A DNA stretch of 64,000 nucleotides, taken from contig NC_092874.1 of the NCBI RefSeq assembly GCF_028372415.1, positions 57,449,865 through 57,513,864 on the forward strand. Direction: 5' to 3'. Under the pieces are notes generated by a model. It worked only from the letters and a program-made list of their open reading frames with translations, did not search any database and was not told where the DNA came from. Of this stretch, positions 45,658-56,959 are shown piece by piece; the stretch's first letter is position 1; the number at the start of each line of letters is the position of its first letter. This DNA is from Notamacropus eugenii. Taxonomy: Eukaryota > Chordata > Mammalia > Diprotodontia > Macropodidae. Both the position numbers and the translations under genes were made by a program.

Positions 45658-46215
45658 ATAGGATCCTAGATTTAGAGCTGATTAGAAATCTAGGTCACCT
45701 AGTTCAAACCTCTCATTTTCTAAGAAATGGTAAGAAACTGGGGCTCAGAAAAGGTAGATGATGTGCCCAAGTTTACAAAAGTATAAATAACAGAGCCAAA
45801 ACTGAAATAAAAATCCTCTGACTTCAACTTTAGGGATCTTTTCAATGTATGGTGGTAATGGTAAGGAAAGCTCCTTTGTAAACCTGTATTAATATGGAGC
45901 ATTGATAAGTGAAAACTGATTGATTTGATGACTCTTTCTTCCTTTCTTTTTCTTCCTTCCTTCCTTTTCTTTCTTTTCCTTCTTCCCTTCCTCCCTTCCT
46001 CCCTCCCTCCCTCCCTCATTCCTTCCTTCCTTCCTTCCTTCCTTCCTTCCTTCCTTCCTTCTTTCCTTCCTTCCTTCCTTCCTTCCATTTTTTTCACAGT
46101 TGGGGTTAAGTGACTTGCCCAGAATTACACAGCTAATATCTGAGGCCACATTTGAACTCAGGTCCTCCTGACTTGAGAGCCAGTGCTCTATACACTGCAC
46201 CACCTCGTTGCCCCA
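45658..46215 (-). repeat. CORE-SINE, (TTCC)n microsatellite and marsupial SINE
   Basis: 45658-45830: CORE-SINE ('gatttagagctgattagaaa', 'ctggggctcagaaaaggtag'). 45931-46086: imperfect (TTCC)n/(CCCT)n. 46087-46215: marsupial SINE on minus ('ggggttaagtgacttgccca', 'tgcaccacctcgttgccc'). The microsatellite directly abuts the T-rich end of the SINE, so it probably grew from its A-tail. Frames read as Lys-Glu-Gly-Arg repeats are artefacts. Confidence 0.88.
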
Positions 46216-46442
46216 AATTGATGATTTTTCTGATGAAGTGACCCTTCATTTGGGACTTTGTATTTTTCATTGGCACCTCACTGAGAGTACTATGGTCTAT
46301 TCCTGATTCTGAGTACATGAAGACTTATGTATACTTAATTCAATGAGTCATTAAGGTTCATTAACTTTGATTTGGAGCTATACATTCTTCCTGTGCCTAT
46401 GAAAAAGGGGTCAGTTGAAAAGTTGATCCTTTTCAGAAACCT

Positions 46443-46504
<62 letters not shown>

Positions 46505-46538
46505 CAGAGACAGACAGACAGACAGACAGACAGAGAGG

Positions 46539-46608
<70 letters not shown>

Positions 46609-47384
46609 AGAAGGGGTAAAGGAGAAAAGAGAGAGGGGAGATGAAAGAGAGAGCTAAATGATGACCAGAACTAAGAGACTTAAGAGTGGACCTGGGTCCA
46701 AAGTGGGAGGAGGCAGAGGGGTCAGCCTTGGCACAGTGCCGCTCCCCACCTTGACCAACCTGAGAACTGCTAAGGACAGCCTTGGGGCAGAGGTATATTT
46801 CAGTTACATTGCCATCATCCATCATAGCAGGGAGAGTGAATGGTAAGACCTCTCTCAATCAGCACCAGGAGAGATTAGTCATGTGACCTAGCGTCTTATA
46901 AATTCCAGTTTTCTAACCTTTCAGCCTAAGGGATGACAGCTGTGGAGAATGACACAGTGTTGCTGAGTGAGCAGAGTTCCTTAGCTTCCTAAAGAAGGAT
47001 CAAGCATTCTGGCCCAAATATTGGGTCTGGTGACCCCAAAGCTGAGGAGCTCTGGGCAGGGCACAGAATTTAGACTTAGAGGACCTGGGTTTGAGTCTGA
47101 GTTTTTCTACTCAATGTGACCTTTGTTTCTGACCCTCAATTTCCCCATCTATAAAACGAGGGGATTAGATCCAGGTCTTGTCCAGCTCTAAACCTATGAG
47201 CCTCTGAGACTATGCCTTAGCTATGATACAGGAGAGTAAAAAAAATTAGACTTTACCATTTGCTTCTAAAATAAGCTATTTGAATAGTATAGATCTGATG
47301 GGAAAGGGAGCATCTCTTCAGTAATCCAAAGGAAAGTACACGAACCTGCAACTTGCAGGAGAAAGGAACCTCAAGTGACTAAGT
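46216..47384. repeat. CUBN intron with (GA)n microsatellite and a CORE-SINE
   Basis: 46443-46606 is a long (GA)n tract with CAGA interruptions. 47050-47215 is a plus CORE-SINE ('ggacctgggtttgagtctga', 'caatttccccatctataaaa', 'ggtcttgtccagctctaaac'). Otherwise nothing recognised. Confidence 0.85.
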
Positions 47385-47490
47385 TCGTAGATTTAGTTAG
47401 AAGGTGCCTCACAGGCCATCTGATTCAATCCTCTCATTCTACAGATGAGGAAACTGAAGCCTGGAGGGTTAAGTGATTTGTTAGGAAATA
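47385..47490 (-). repeat. CORE-SINE fragment
   Basis: 'aaggtgcctcacaggccatc', 'tcaatcctctcattctacag' and 'gaggaaactgaagcctggag' in reverse order. Confidence 0.8.
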
Positions 47491-48459
47491 GGTATTGAGC
47501 ACCAGTAGTTTGATTTATCCACAGTTACTTTGACTCCAGAAGCTTTGTCCTTTTCACTGGACAAACTGTCTCATCTAACCTTAGCTTCTGAGATAATCCC
47601 AGGAGACTGGAAGTATGTATGTGTCCATGGAGTGAAGAAGAACCCTCATCAGACTTGGCTGCTTGTGTGGCCTCAAGTTTGGTTTTAGGACGAGGAGTAT
47701 GTACTATGAGGCTAGGAGTCTAGATGCCTATATAGGTGCCTGAGAGGAAAGTGAGATTTATTTAAGAGGGAAGGAAATGATATTGTTTACGGACTGGGAT
47801 GACTCCTCCTATATTCTTCATATGAGATGAAATAAAGGCTGTCCTGTGCCAAATATGCATTGATATCTTGAGTACTTGCATAAGAACCAGGATTATTTTA
47901 TCACATTTGTTGAAATCCAAACATGAGTTATACTTTATAGTTCCCAGAGGAAACTATGAGTGGTGCCAAAGCAAGCCAAATACATAAGCTACAAGGAGGA
48001 GACACCTGCTCCAAGATAGAGCCTGACTTGTATAAGCCCAAGGCTTGGACATGTGTCATATTGTTATTAGTAACCTCTGTTTTCTTCACTGGTTCCGCTT
48101 ATCCCACTGCAACTATGAGGATTTCCCCAAACTGCTCCTTAGTCGACTGCTCTTCTCTGTCTATGTTTTCTCTGACAGAGGTTATCTATTCTCATGGCTT
48201 CAATTTCTACTGCTGGTATGTGCTCTCACCAGAACTCTAGTCTATATCTTCAACTTCCTGCTTCTAAGCAAAGCTAATTAAAGATCAATCAGAAATAGAG
48301 ATAAGGTATCTCTGAAATTATAGCCTAAGCCAATTGGAGAATAAATTGTTTTATAAGAAGTCAATTTATTTATAACCTTTCAGAGGGGCAGTAAAGTGAG
48401 GCATCCTGCCATTGGAGGCTGTGATTAGTAGTATCTGGTTCCAAACCTGATTTCCATAC
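47491..48459. other. CUBN intron, no confident feature
   Basis: A faint L2-like stretch may lie at 48060-48250. ORFs at 47956-48281 are not credible and do not resemble CUB. Confidence 0.4.
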
Positions 48460-48665
48460 CTTTACATAGTCATAAAAGCATCCTCGATAAGTCCTTGCTT
48501 CTAGGGAAAATTCAGTGAAGGTCAGATTAATGACTTTGTTGACAGGTGCTGTGATGATCCATACACAGTTTAAATTCTTGTCATATTTGCCGTCAGCATT
48601 AGAATCGGGAGAACTAAAAGTGGAACTTGCATTTGTCAGATATCCTCCACAACCATGCTGAGGTC
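48460..48665 (-). CDS. CUBN: CUBN exon, first half of CUB 24
   Basis: Acceptor 'ttctttttttccacag' region and donor 'gtatggaa'. It reads PQHGCGGYLTNASSTFSSPD, SNADGKYDKNLNCVWIITAP, VNKVINLTFTEFSLEARTYR and GCFYDYVK. Human has QHGCGGYLTGSNNTFASPDS and YDKNLNCVWIIIAPVNKVI. It joins VYDGDK of the next exon across a 9.2-kb intron. C1-C3 are present; NAS and NLT are sequons. 206 bp; two bases complete the codon split upstream. It is the most 5' CUBN exon found in this window. Confidence 0.96.
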
Positions 48666-49249
48666 CTGTGGAAAAAAGAAAGAAACTCTATCACATACAC
48701 ATTAAAACATATATATAAAGGAGTCTGTAGCCTTCACTCTCCATATTTGGAATCTAAGAAAATGAATTTTTGTCACTTTTCTGTCACTCTCTGATGAACG
48801 TTACAGAAAATTGACACAGATGTTGTTCATACTGTCTTAGCAAGCAAGGGGTGAAGATAGAATATGCTTTCTTTCCAATCTGATTTTTCCTTTATTATCA
48901 TGCTCATGTTCCCCATTTCATCCCTATTTTCAGTCTTTCTCATGCATGATTAACTGGAAAAGCAGATAATAAGAATCTCTTTTTTGTGAACTAAACAATG
49001 ACAACTATAGGTCAAAGTTCTACAAGGTTATTTTTTAAAACTCTTATCAGGAACAAAAGATTTCAGCAAAGTAACTGGTGATCAGTGGGTATCAAGCTCA
49101 GTCCTTTTCTCCCCACTGATAGTAAGCACCAGGAGTCACTACACAGTCACTTTAGGGTATCTTATAATCCACAGATCTATGTTTATTTTACTTCCCTCAA
49201 TGAAAAAGGGGGTTTGACTGGAAAGTGCAGAGAATACAAGAGCCCACTG
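48666..49249. other. CUBN intron, no recognised feature
   Basis: Unique-looking AT-rich sequence between the exon and HAL1-like copy 2. Confidence 0.5.
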
Positions 49250-49265
49250 CTTACTGGCTGTTTAT
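49250..49265. repeat. Target-site duplication, left copy (HAL1-like element 2)
   Basis: 'cttactggctgtttat' matches 'cttacaggctgtttat' at 52035-52050 with one difference in 16. Confidence 0.85.
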
Positions 49266-52034
49266 TTTTTTTTAATTTATTTATTTAACTTTTAACATTC
49301 ATTTTCACAAAATTTTGGGTTCCAAATTTTCTCCCCATTTGTCCCCTCCCCCACCCCAAAACACCAAGTATTCTAATTACCCCTATCACCAATCTGCCCT
49401 CTCTTCTATCATCCCTCCCTTCCCTTGTCCCCATCTTCTCTTTTGTCCTGTAGGGCCAGATAACTTTCTATACCCCATTACCTGTATTTCTTATTTCCTA
49501 GTAGCAAGAACAGTACTCGACAGTTGTTCCTAAAACTTTGAGTTCCAGCTTCTCTTCATCCCTTCCTCCCCACCCATTCCCTTTGGGAAGGCAAGCAATT
49601 CAATATAGGCCATATCTGTGTAGTTTTGCAAATGACTTCCATAATAGTTGTGTTGTGTAAGACTATATTTCCCTCCATCCTATCCTGCCCCCCATTGCTT
49701 CTATTCTTTCTTTTGATCCTGTCCCTCCCCAAGAGTGTTGACTTCAAATTGCTCCCTCCTCCCATTGCCCTCCCTTCCATCATCCCCCCCACCCTGCTTA
49801 TCCCCTTCTCCCCCACTTTCCTGTATTGTAAGATAGGTTTTCATACCAAAATGACTGTGCATTTTATTCCTTCCTTTAGTGGAATGTGATGAGAGTAAAC
49901 TTCATGTTTTTCTCTCACCTCCCCTCTTTTTCCCTCCACTAAAAAGTCTTTTGCTTGCCTCTTTTATGAGAGATAATTTGCCACATTCCACTTCTCCCTT
50001 TCTCCTCCCAATATATTTCTCTCTCACCACTTAATTTCATTTTTTTAAAGATATGATCCCATCCTATTCAATTCACTTTGTGCTCTCTGTCTCTGTGTGT
50101 GTGCGTGCATGTGCGTGTGCATGTGCGTGTGCGTGTGTGTGTGTGTAATCCCACCAACTACCCAGATACTGAAAAGTTTCAAGAGTTACAAATATTGTCT
50201 TTCCATGTAGGAATATAAACAGTTCAACTTTAATAAGTCCCTTATGACTTCTCTTTGCTGTTTACCTTTTCATGCTTCTCTTGATTTTTGTGTTTGAAAG
50301 TCAAAATTTCTTTTCAGCTCTGGTCTTTTCATCAAGAATGCTTGAAAGTCCTTGATTTCATTGAAAGACCATTTTTTCCCCAGAAGTATTATACTCAGTT
50401 TTGCTGAGTAGGTGATAGTTTTAATCCTAGTTTCTTTGACTTCTGGAATATCATATTCTACACCCTTCGATCCCTTAATGTAGAAGCTGCTAGACCTTGT
50501 GTTATCCTGATTATATTTCCACAATACTTGAATTGTTTCTTTCTAGCTGCTTGCAATATTTTCTCCTTGACCTGGGAACTCTGGAATTTGGCCACAATGT
50601 TCCTAGGAGTTTCTCTTTTTGGATCTCTTTCAGGAGGGGATCAGTGGATTCTTTCAATATTTATTTTGCCCTCTGGTTCTAGAATATCAGGTAGTTTTCC
50701 TTGATAATTTCATGAAAGATGATGTCTAGGCTCTTTTTTTGATCATGGCTTTCAGGTAGTGCCATAATTTTTAAATTGTCTCTCCTGGATCTATTTTCCA
50801 GGTGAGTTGTTTTTCCAATGAGATATTTCACATTATCTTCCATTTTTTCATTCTTTTGGGTTTGTTTTGTGATTTCTTGGTTTCTCATAAAGTCATTAGC
50901 CTCCATCTGTTCCATTCTAATTTTTAAAGAACTATTTTCTTCAGTGAGCTTTTGGACCTCCTTTTCCATTTGGCTAATTCTGCTTTTTAAAGCATTCTTC
51001 TCCTTGTTGGCTTTTTGAACCTCTTTTGCCAATTGAGTTAGCCTATTTTTAAAGGTGTTATTTTCTTTAGCATTTTTTTGGGTCTCCTTTAGCAAGGTGT
51101 TGACCTGCTTTTCATGCTTTTCTTTCATCTCTCTCATTTCTCTTCCCAGCTTTTCCTCCACCTCTCTAACTTGATTTTCAAAATCCTTTTTGAGCTCTTC
51201 AATGGCCTGAGCCCATTGAATATTTATTCTGGATGTTTGGGATACAGAAGCCTTGACTTCTGTGTCTTTCCCTGATGGTAAGCCTTGTTCTTCCTCATCT
51301 GAAAGGATGGGAGGAGATATCTGTTCACCAAGAAAGTAACCTTCTATGGTCTTATTTTTTTCCCTTTTCTGGGCATTTTCCCAGCCAGTGACTTGACTTC
51401 TGAGTGTCTTCTCCACACCCACCTCGCCTCCAGATCCGCCCAGCTAGTGCTTGGGGTCTGAGATTCAAATGCTGCCTCCCAGCCTCAGGGCTTTGGGTGG
51501 GGGCAGGGCTGCTATTCAGTGTGAGATTAAGTTCAGGTGCTCAGGTGGGGGCAGGGCAGCCACACTGGGCTCAGTTCCCTTAGTGGGGTTATTGGGAGAC
51601 CTTCAACAATGGATCCCAGCTCCTGCCTGCTTTGGGAGTCCCCGTCAGCTGCTGCCTCTACTGCTGCCTCCAGAGGGGACCTGGGTTATGGAGACACCCT
51701 GTTGAAAAGACCCTCTCATTGACCTTTGGCACCTATGGGTGGAGGGACCTGTGCTGCTGCTGGAGATTCTGTCCCTGAAGCCTGCTTGGATCTGTTCCCC
51801 TCAGTGCCGTGTGGCCAAGGTAGGGCTGGGCTCTGCTCCAGGTCCTGGGCACGACAGACCTTTTGTGTCAGTTTTTCAGGTCTCTCTGGAACAGAAATCT
51901 CCTTCACTCCATTGTTGTGTGACTTCTGCTGCTCCAGAACTTGCTGGGAGTTCTTCTTTACAGGTATTTTATGGGCTGTGGGTTAGGAGCTAACATATAT
52001 GTATCTTTCTACTCTGCCATCTTGGCTCCTCTCC
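49266..52034 (-). mobile_element. Full-length ORF1-only L1 relative (HAL1-like), copy 2
   Basis: Same plan as copy 1 on the minus strand: 5' end 'gagccaagatggcagagtag' (near 52010-52030), 5' UTR, ORF1 remnant, a 3' UTR of about 1 kb with TG microsatellite (50093-50146) and G-rich tract (49329-49362), and an A-rich 3' end. No ORF2. ORF1 is readable at 51422-50679 (GYFLGEQISPPILSDEEEQ; RRDNLKIMALPE) and ends early at ENYLIF; the C-terminal part (ITYSAKLSIILLGKKWSFNE) is in another frame, so it is broken. A 16-bp target duplication with one mismatch suggests greater age than copy 1. It lies in sense with CUBN. Confidence 0.85.
50093..50146. repeat. TG-rich microsatellite in HAL1-like copy 2
   Basis: (TG)n with repeated GTGCATG and GTGCG variants, at the position equivalent to 5297-5343 in copy 1. 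Confidence 0.85.
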
Positions 52035-52050
52035 CTTACAGGCTGTTTAT
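52035..52050. repeat. Target-site duplication, right copy (HAL1-like element 2)
   Basis: Matches 49250-49265 with one mismatch; directly outside the element's 5' end. Confidence 0.85.
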
Positions 52051-52259
52051 GACAAAAAAGGATTTACTTTGCTGAAGCAGAAGCCAGCCTTTATGGCAAT
52101 TCTTTCACAAAGCAACTTCCATATGTGTGCTAAATTCACACAAGATCCCTTGACAGACATCAGAGATTGATTGATTGATAATTTCCCAATTATGAATATC
52201 AAGAAAATCATGAAAGAGGTAGATATATGCTAATCAAAAGAATTCATCACTATCATAAA

Positions 52260-53085
52260 AGACACCCAGTTCAGACTCCCAATGTAAGAGGGATTCCCTA
52301 TTTATGGTGAAGTCTTCCAAATACTCTTATTTATAGGTAACATTATGCTGACTGCATCAAATCCTGGAATTTTACAGAACCTACTAAGCTCAACTCAAAA
52401 TCACTCAAAGGAGCTCAGTGTAGCTGAGAAAAAACAAATGGATAAAGACTTTTTATTGGTAAAGTGCATACCTAGTCTATCATGACATCTATTATTGATA
52501 GATGTTGCATATGGATAATCAACTGGTCCTAGAATCTAACTGGAAAAATACAGCTGATTGGATTGTATTTAGAACACTGTACAATGATTTCAATGACCTC
52601 TTCACCCCCCAAGCTTTTTCCTAAAAAAAAAAAATTTCATGTTTTAAAAACCCATATTCTATTGGTCATGATATGTGGCTGTGAATTTTGGAATAGCACA
52701 ATTTCAAAAGAATAAAAATCAGGGGTCAGTAGGCATGGAAAGGTGCAAGGGAGGTGAAAATGGACTACAGCACTTAACAAATCAGGAAATATGAGCATAA
52801 AACAGCCTGGAGGACACTAACCAAAAGGAGGCTTGCTAACTACATCATAAATGGAAAGGCTAATAGATGGATAGCACACATGGCGCACTGGTCCCCAATC
52901 AGTGATAAGGGATGAAGAGGAAAATCAGATCACTGGATGGGGCCCCTGTAGAAGGGTTAAGACAGGACATGGGCATGAGGTGTACAGGCCTAGAAGGTGT
53001 ATTAGAGTTATGCCCTGTATCACTGGAAAGAATACTCGCTTTGATGATATTGTGGATCCATTGAAGTACTAAATTAATAATTTAG
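52260..53085 (+). mobile_element. RTE-type LINE relic, RT and C-terminal part
   Basis: Translated pieces include DDIMLTASNPGILQNLLSS (near 52330-52400), corresponding to the FADDIVL...LQ(S/R)LL RT block of RTE elements, and further on THLTNQEI- and NRW-type pieces (52760-52900), corresponding to the C-terminal region with IRNEEIR and RWAGHIAR. The frame is broken by many stops. The 3' end is near 'gatgatattgtggatccatt'. Confidence 0.65.
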
Positions 53086-54129
53086 GCAAAAAGATCAAAG
53101 TTTTCTAAGGTTACAATGTAATATATCTCTTGAAATAGAGTTTTATACCGTAAAATAAAAACTGAGACACTTGAAGATAATATATTCTGCTATAAATTAC
53201 AAATAGATGTTATTTATGACATGTGTAGATTTATATAGAGACAAAACTCTTGAATAACAAGAGTAATGATCTGCCCTAACCCATGACCTGAGCACAGGTC
53301 ACAGCTAGGAAAAAGGAAAGAGTGGATTTCTTGGAAAAAGAAGCCAAAAGTACTATGGAGAGCAAATGCATTCTAACAGGACCCCGGCTTTCACAGGGAT
53401 ACAACACACACTGATAACCACCTATCTAAGATCTGTAGGCTGTGAAACCTATAGCTTGTAACTAGCTGCAAAGTTAAATGTCACCACTTGGAGAACCTAT
53501 TTAACCACCAGTAAAAGGAAGGCTCTTAACACTAGAGGGCAGTGAAATTTTGCATTCTGCTCCTGGAAGGAAAGAAAGTCCTCCCCCATCCTGGCTGAAC
53601 ACCCAATCCATGTCTGCTGGGCAAATGGACTGGGGGCATATGTGCCCCAGTTAGTGGCTTAGACTGCACCATCAGGAGGTTCTAAGTCTGGTATCACAAG
53701 CCAGCATCTGCCTAGTCAGTGGTTTCCTGGAGCTGAACCTGTCCTGATGGCACAGTCCCTGATAGATTCTTGGACAATGTTTCAGATCAAGTTCCTTGCT
53801 CAGGAAGCTAAGCCAGGTTCAGCATTGCACAATATCTTGCTCAAAATTCTCTATATAGGAAGACCTGTCTCCAAAATGAGAGTTCTGATCAACACAGCTG
53901 TGGGGAATCTGAGGTTTTGGTTTGGGCATCTACGACATCAAGAGTCCTGATTTGGGCAGTGATGGCCCAAAAATCAGACTGTCCAGAAAATAACTATCTT
54001 TTATACACACACATACATATGTATACATAGTATATCATTGTTATTTACTATATCATCATATAGTATATATGATACTTCACATCGTAAGGCTAAACATTAG
54101 ATGGCTTTTTAAAATAATTATTCCTTAAG
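53086..54129. other. No recognised feature; one unexplained plus-strand frame
   Basis: 53500-53960 is a GC-moderate stretch with a frame at 53747-53950 that matches nothing I recognise. It may be an older repeat. No CUB exon is visible. Confidence 0.4.
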
Positions 54130-54868
54130 CCTTAATTAGTGGTCAGCGGCAACTTGGTGTCATGGAGTCAGCAAGACGCATGCTTGGATCCTTCCCCAGA
54201 CACTTTCCAGCTGTGTGAACCTGGGCAGACTGACTAACCACTCTCAGGCTCGGCCTCCTTGTCTATAAAATGAGGACAATTATCACACCTACCTCCCTGG
54301 GTTGTGAGGTTCAAATGAAAAGAATGTACTAAGTGCTTTGCAAACCTTAAAGCCTTCTATTAATTCTAGCTATTGCTACTATTATCGTTAAGGTACAAAA
54401 TATGTGCCTTATTTCTTAATAATCACAGCTATTCTATAATCAATAGATTTTGCTTTAGGTAAAGAGGTGATAATTCTGGAATTTGCTCACTAATAGAACA
54501 TTAGACTAATTTTTAGTTATGAAATAATCACACCCTTTAAAGGACATGGAAAATTAAGCAATGAAGATCTTTAGCACATTTGTGTGTGTGTGTATGTGTG
54601 TGTGTATGAGTGTGTTCAGTCATTTTTCAGTTGTGTCTGCCTCTTCGTGACCCTGTTTGGGGTTTTCTTGGCAAAGATACCAGAGTGGTTTGCCATTTCC
54701 TTCTTCAGTTCATTTTTACAGATGAGGAAACTGAGTCAAACAGAATTAAATTACTTGCCCAGGATCACATAGCTAGTAAGTGTCTGAGGCCTGATTTGAA
54801 CTCAGGAAGATGAGTCTTCCTGACTCCAGGCCAGTACTCTATCCACTGGAACAACTAGCTGTTCTTAG
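54130..54868. repeat. CORE-SINE, TG microsatellite and full marsupial SINE
   Basis: 54130-54400 (plus CORE-SINE): 'cctccttgtctataaaatga', 'cctccctgggttgtgaggtt', 'aagtgctttgcaaaccttaa'. 54580-54616: (TG)n. 54614-54868 (minus, near full marsupial SINE): 'gttcagtcatttttcagttg', 'ggggttttcttggcaaagat', 'ctcaggaagatgagtcttcc', 'ctatccactggaacaactag'. Confidence 0.88.
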
Positions 54869-55941
54869 CTCATTTAGGTTGAGAGAATATATTCAGTTGA
54901 AATACTGAGGTAATTAAAAACAAAAGTGATGAAAAGCTTTTTAAAAAATCGCCCTATTGTCCAGTTCAGTTTTCAAGTTTGGACTCAGCCACTGTGTATC
55001 TAGTTGCAAAATGGCAATGACAACATTATTCCACTGGGGCAGATTATAAATAAGGATAAATTAAAGGGCTGTTGACTTTGATTTCATATCTTAAGGCCTA
55101 AAATTGTGCCAGTCTCCCGCAACTAATACATGTGTAGCATCAAGATATTGGTGGTGGAGCTAAAAGAGTCAGGGGGAGAAGGGAAGCTGTGACTATGGAA
55201 AAAGCTCATCATTTAAGAAAATAATATGCATTTAAGTACATCTTCTTGGTTGACATAAGATATGTCTTGACCTTGACATACTGGCACATTTAGAATCATA
55301 AATCCTGACTCTGTCTAGTTACTAAACATTTGTCCAGCATCCAGACAGCTTCCATCCATCTGCACTCCATCAGTCAGGAAGTGTCAGATGCCCCAGCCCT
55401 ACAACAGTTCAGCAATGACACTGTGACCAAATACCAATGTCACCCTGCCCTTCTGCCTGGGATTGGGAGAGCTGTGCAAAACAGAATCAGGCACTTCCTC
55501 AGGAAAAGGAAATGTTCTCATAGGATGGATCAATACGAAAAACATGGGCTTTCAGTAAATCTTAAGGCCTGCTTCAGCTCTGCTTAATTACAAACCAGTT
55601 ACTTTGTTTTCAAAGTGACAATGCTGAAGACCAGAGGTAAGAATGAATCAGGCATGGCAGAAATTCCCTAAAAATGAAAATATTTATATTATCCAAGAGG
55701 AGAAAAAAACAAAACAAAACTTGAGGTCTGCAGTGGAAAGTCATTACTTCAGACGTAGCAAGTTTTGACAAGTTGTTTTCATAGACGGGCACTTTTGCAG
55801 ACTGGATGTTCCTGTGCTGAGGTACATTGTACCTCCCCTGGTTCTAGAACTGACCCCCAGTGCATGGACAATGGAACCAAATGCCTCTTAAAGTGGATGC
55901 TCCAAGCAAATGAAAGAAGTACCAGGGTTTAGGATTTCATA
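54869..55941. other. No recognised feature
   Basis: A plus-strand frame at 55330-55587 has no recognisable homology. No repeat named with confidence. Confidence 0.45.
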
Positions 55942-56010
55942 TACAGGGTGTTACAAAAGTCTTAGTGCACTTCTAAGCTGTTAAAGCTTAATATATATAA
56001 TTACAGATAA
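55942..56010 (+). mobile_element. Mariner-type DNA transposon end
   Basis: 'ta' followed by 'cagggtgttacaaaagtctt' and 'agtgcacttctaagctgtta' is a mariner-like inverted terminus next to a TA target. The other end is lost; simple repeat follows. Confidence 0.6.
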
Positions 56011-56215
56011 TTATTAATTGTACGTATTATATATAATAATTAAAGTTTAATATGCAATTACATATAATACATATACATGTATGTATATCTATACACATGT
56101 GCACACATACACATGTGTGCATGTTTGTGTGCATGCACTGGAAATACATGTGAATGTGTGTGTATATATATACATATGTACATATATATACACACACTAG
56201 GCACTAGAAACACAT
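56011..56215. repeat. TA/CA-rich microsatellite
   Basis: Alternating ATATAC, ACATGTG and CACACA runs up to about 56200. Long frames on both strands here are repeat artefacts. Confidence 0.8.
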
Positions 56216-56574
56216 GTGGGTATATATGCCTAGTCTCTTCACAGTGGGACATGATAAAGATCTTGACAAAGCCTTTGTACCATTGTATCTACTATAATAT
56301 AGGTACTATCAGTGCATATAGGTCACTATGTAGCTTTGTTCCAATAACTCTTTCTAGGAGTAAGGCTCTTAGAAATATTCACATGGCATCAGTCAAATGA
56401 TGTCCTCCCATTTTAAAATTATCATATCTTCCTGTGCTACTTGAAAGGGTATTTACAACTCTATGCAAACAGGTAAAATACTCTAGGGAAAACAAAAAAA
56501 GATAGCAGATTTTCAAGAGTTGAAATCCTCATTAATTTAAGCCCTAATGTACTTCAACCAGGTATAACTTAAAC
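56216..56574. other. No recognised feature
   Basis: Nothing recognised. Confidence 0.5.
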
Positions 56575-56805
56575 ATAACAACAATAACTGATCATTTATA
56601 TAACACTTTGAGTTTACAAAAAACTCACTTGGTCTTCACAACAACTCAGTTAGGTAAGTAATAACAGATATCATGCTCCAGATGAAGAAATGGGTCCTGA
56701 GAAATTAAATGATTTGGCCATGATGATCCAACTATTAAGTATTACAGATGGGATTGGAGACTAGGACTTTCCTGACTCCAAGTTACTTGATTGTTTCCAT
56801 TACAC
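56575..56805 (-). repeat. MIR/CORE-SINE
   Basis: 'aacaataactgatcatttat', 'ataacactttgagtttacaa', 'ccagatgaagaaatgggtcc' and 'ctttcctgactccaagttac' follow the reverse of the element. Confidence 0.78.
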
Positions 56806-56959
56806 TCAGACGGAGGAGGTAATTAGAAAAGAAGGCGGTGATTTTACCAATAAATTCAGTTGACAGAAAATGTCAGGGACCACATAATATATGGGAAAGA
56901 AGGAAAACATTTGTTACTGGCTAAGAAATACAGTGTTGAATCAGTGGAATAGGTTAAGT

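Larger units (their letters stand above)
30462..48665 (-). other. CUBN: CUBN (cubilin) gene, 3' end: eight coding exons, CUB domains 24-27
   Basis: Cubilin is the peripheral endocytic receptor of kidney proximal tubule and ileum that, with amnionless and megalin, takes up intrinsic factor-B12 and filtered proteins. Its protein has 27 CUB domains at the C-terminal side. Eight exons here give the last 445 or so residues, covering four complete CUB domains; numbering 24-27 assumes the usual 27. The introns are 9225, 730, 765, 1057, 864, 1149 and 2996 bp in coding order. All exons are open, in phase and closely similar to human CUBN as remembered (e.g. [32 protein letters not shown]). Confidence 0.96.

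Noticed and set aside
45720-46203. ORFs rich in KEGR repeats on the minus strand
   Set aside because: Translation of the (TTCC)n microsatellite.
46372-46858. ORFs of alternating RE or SL residues
   Set aside because: Translation of the (GA)n tract; the same holds for 59006-59378 over (CT)n.
55330-55587. Possible exon (85-codon frame)
   Set aside because: Plus strand, no CUB cysteine pattern, no splice support.
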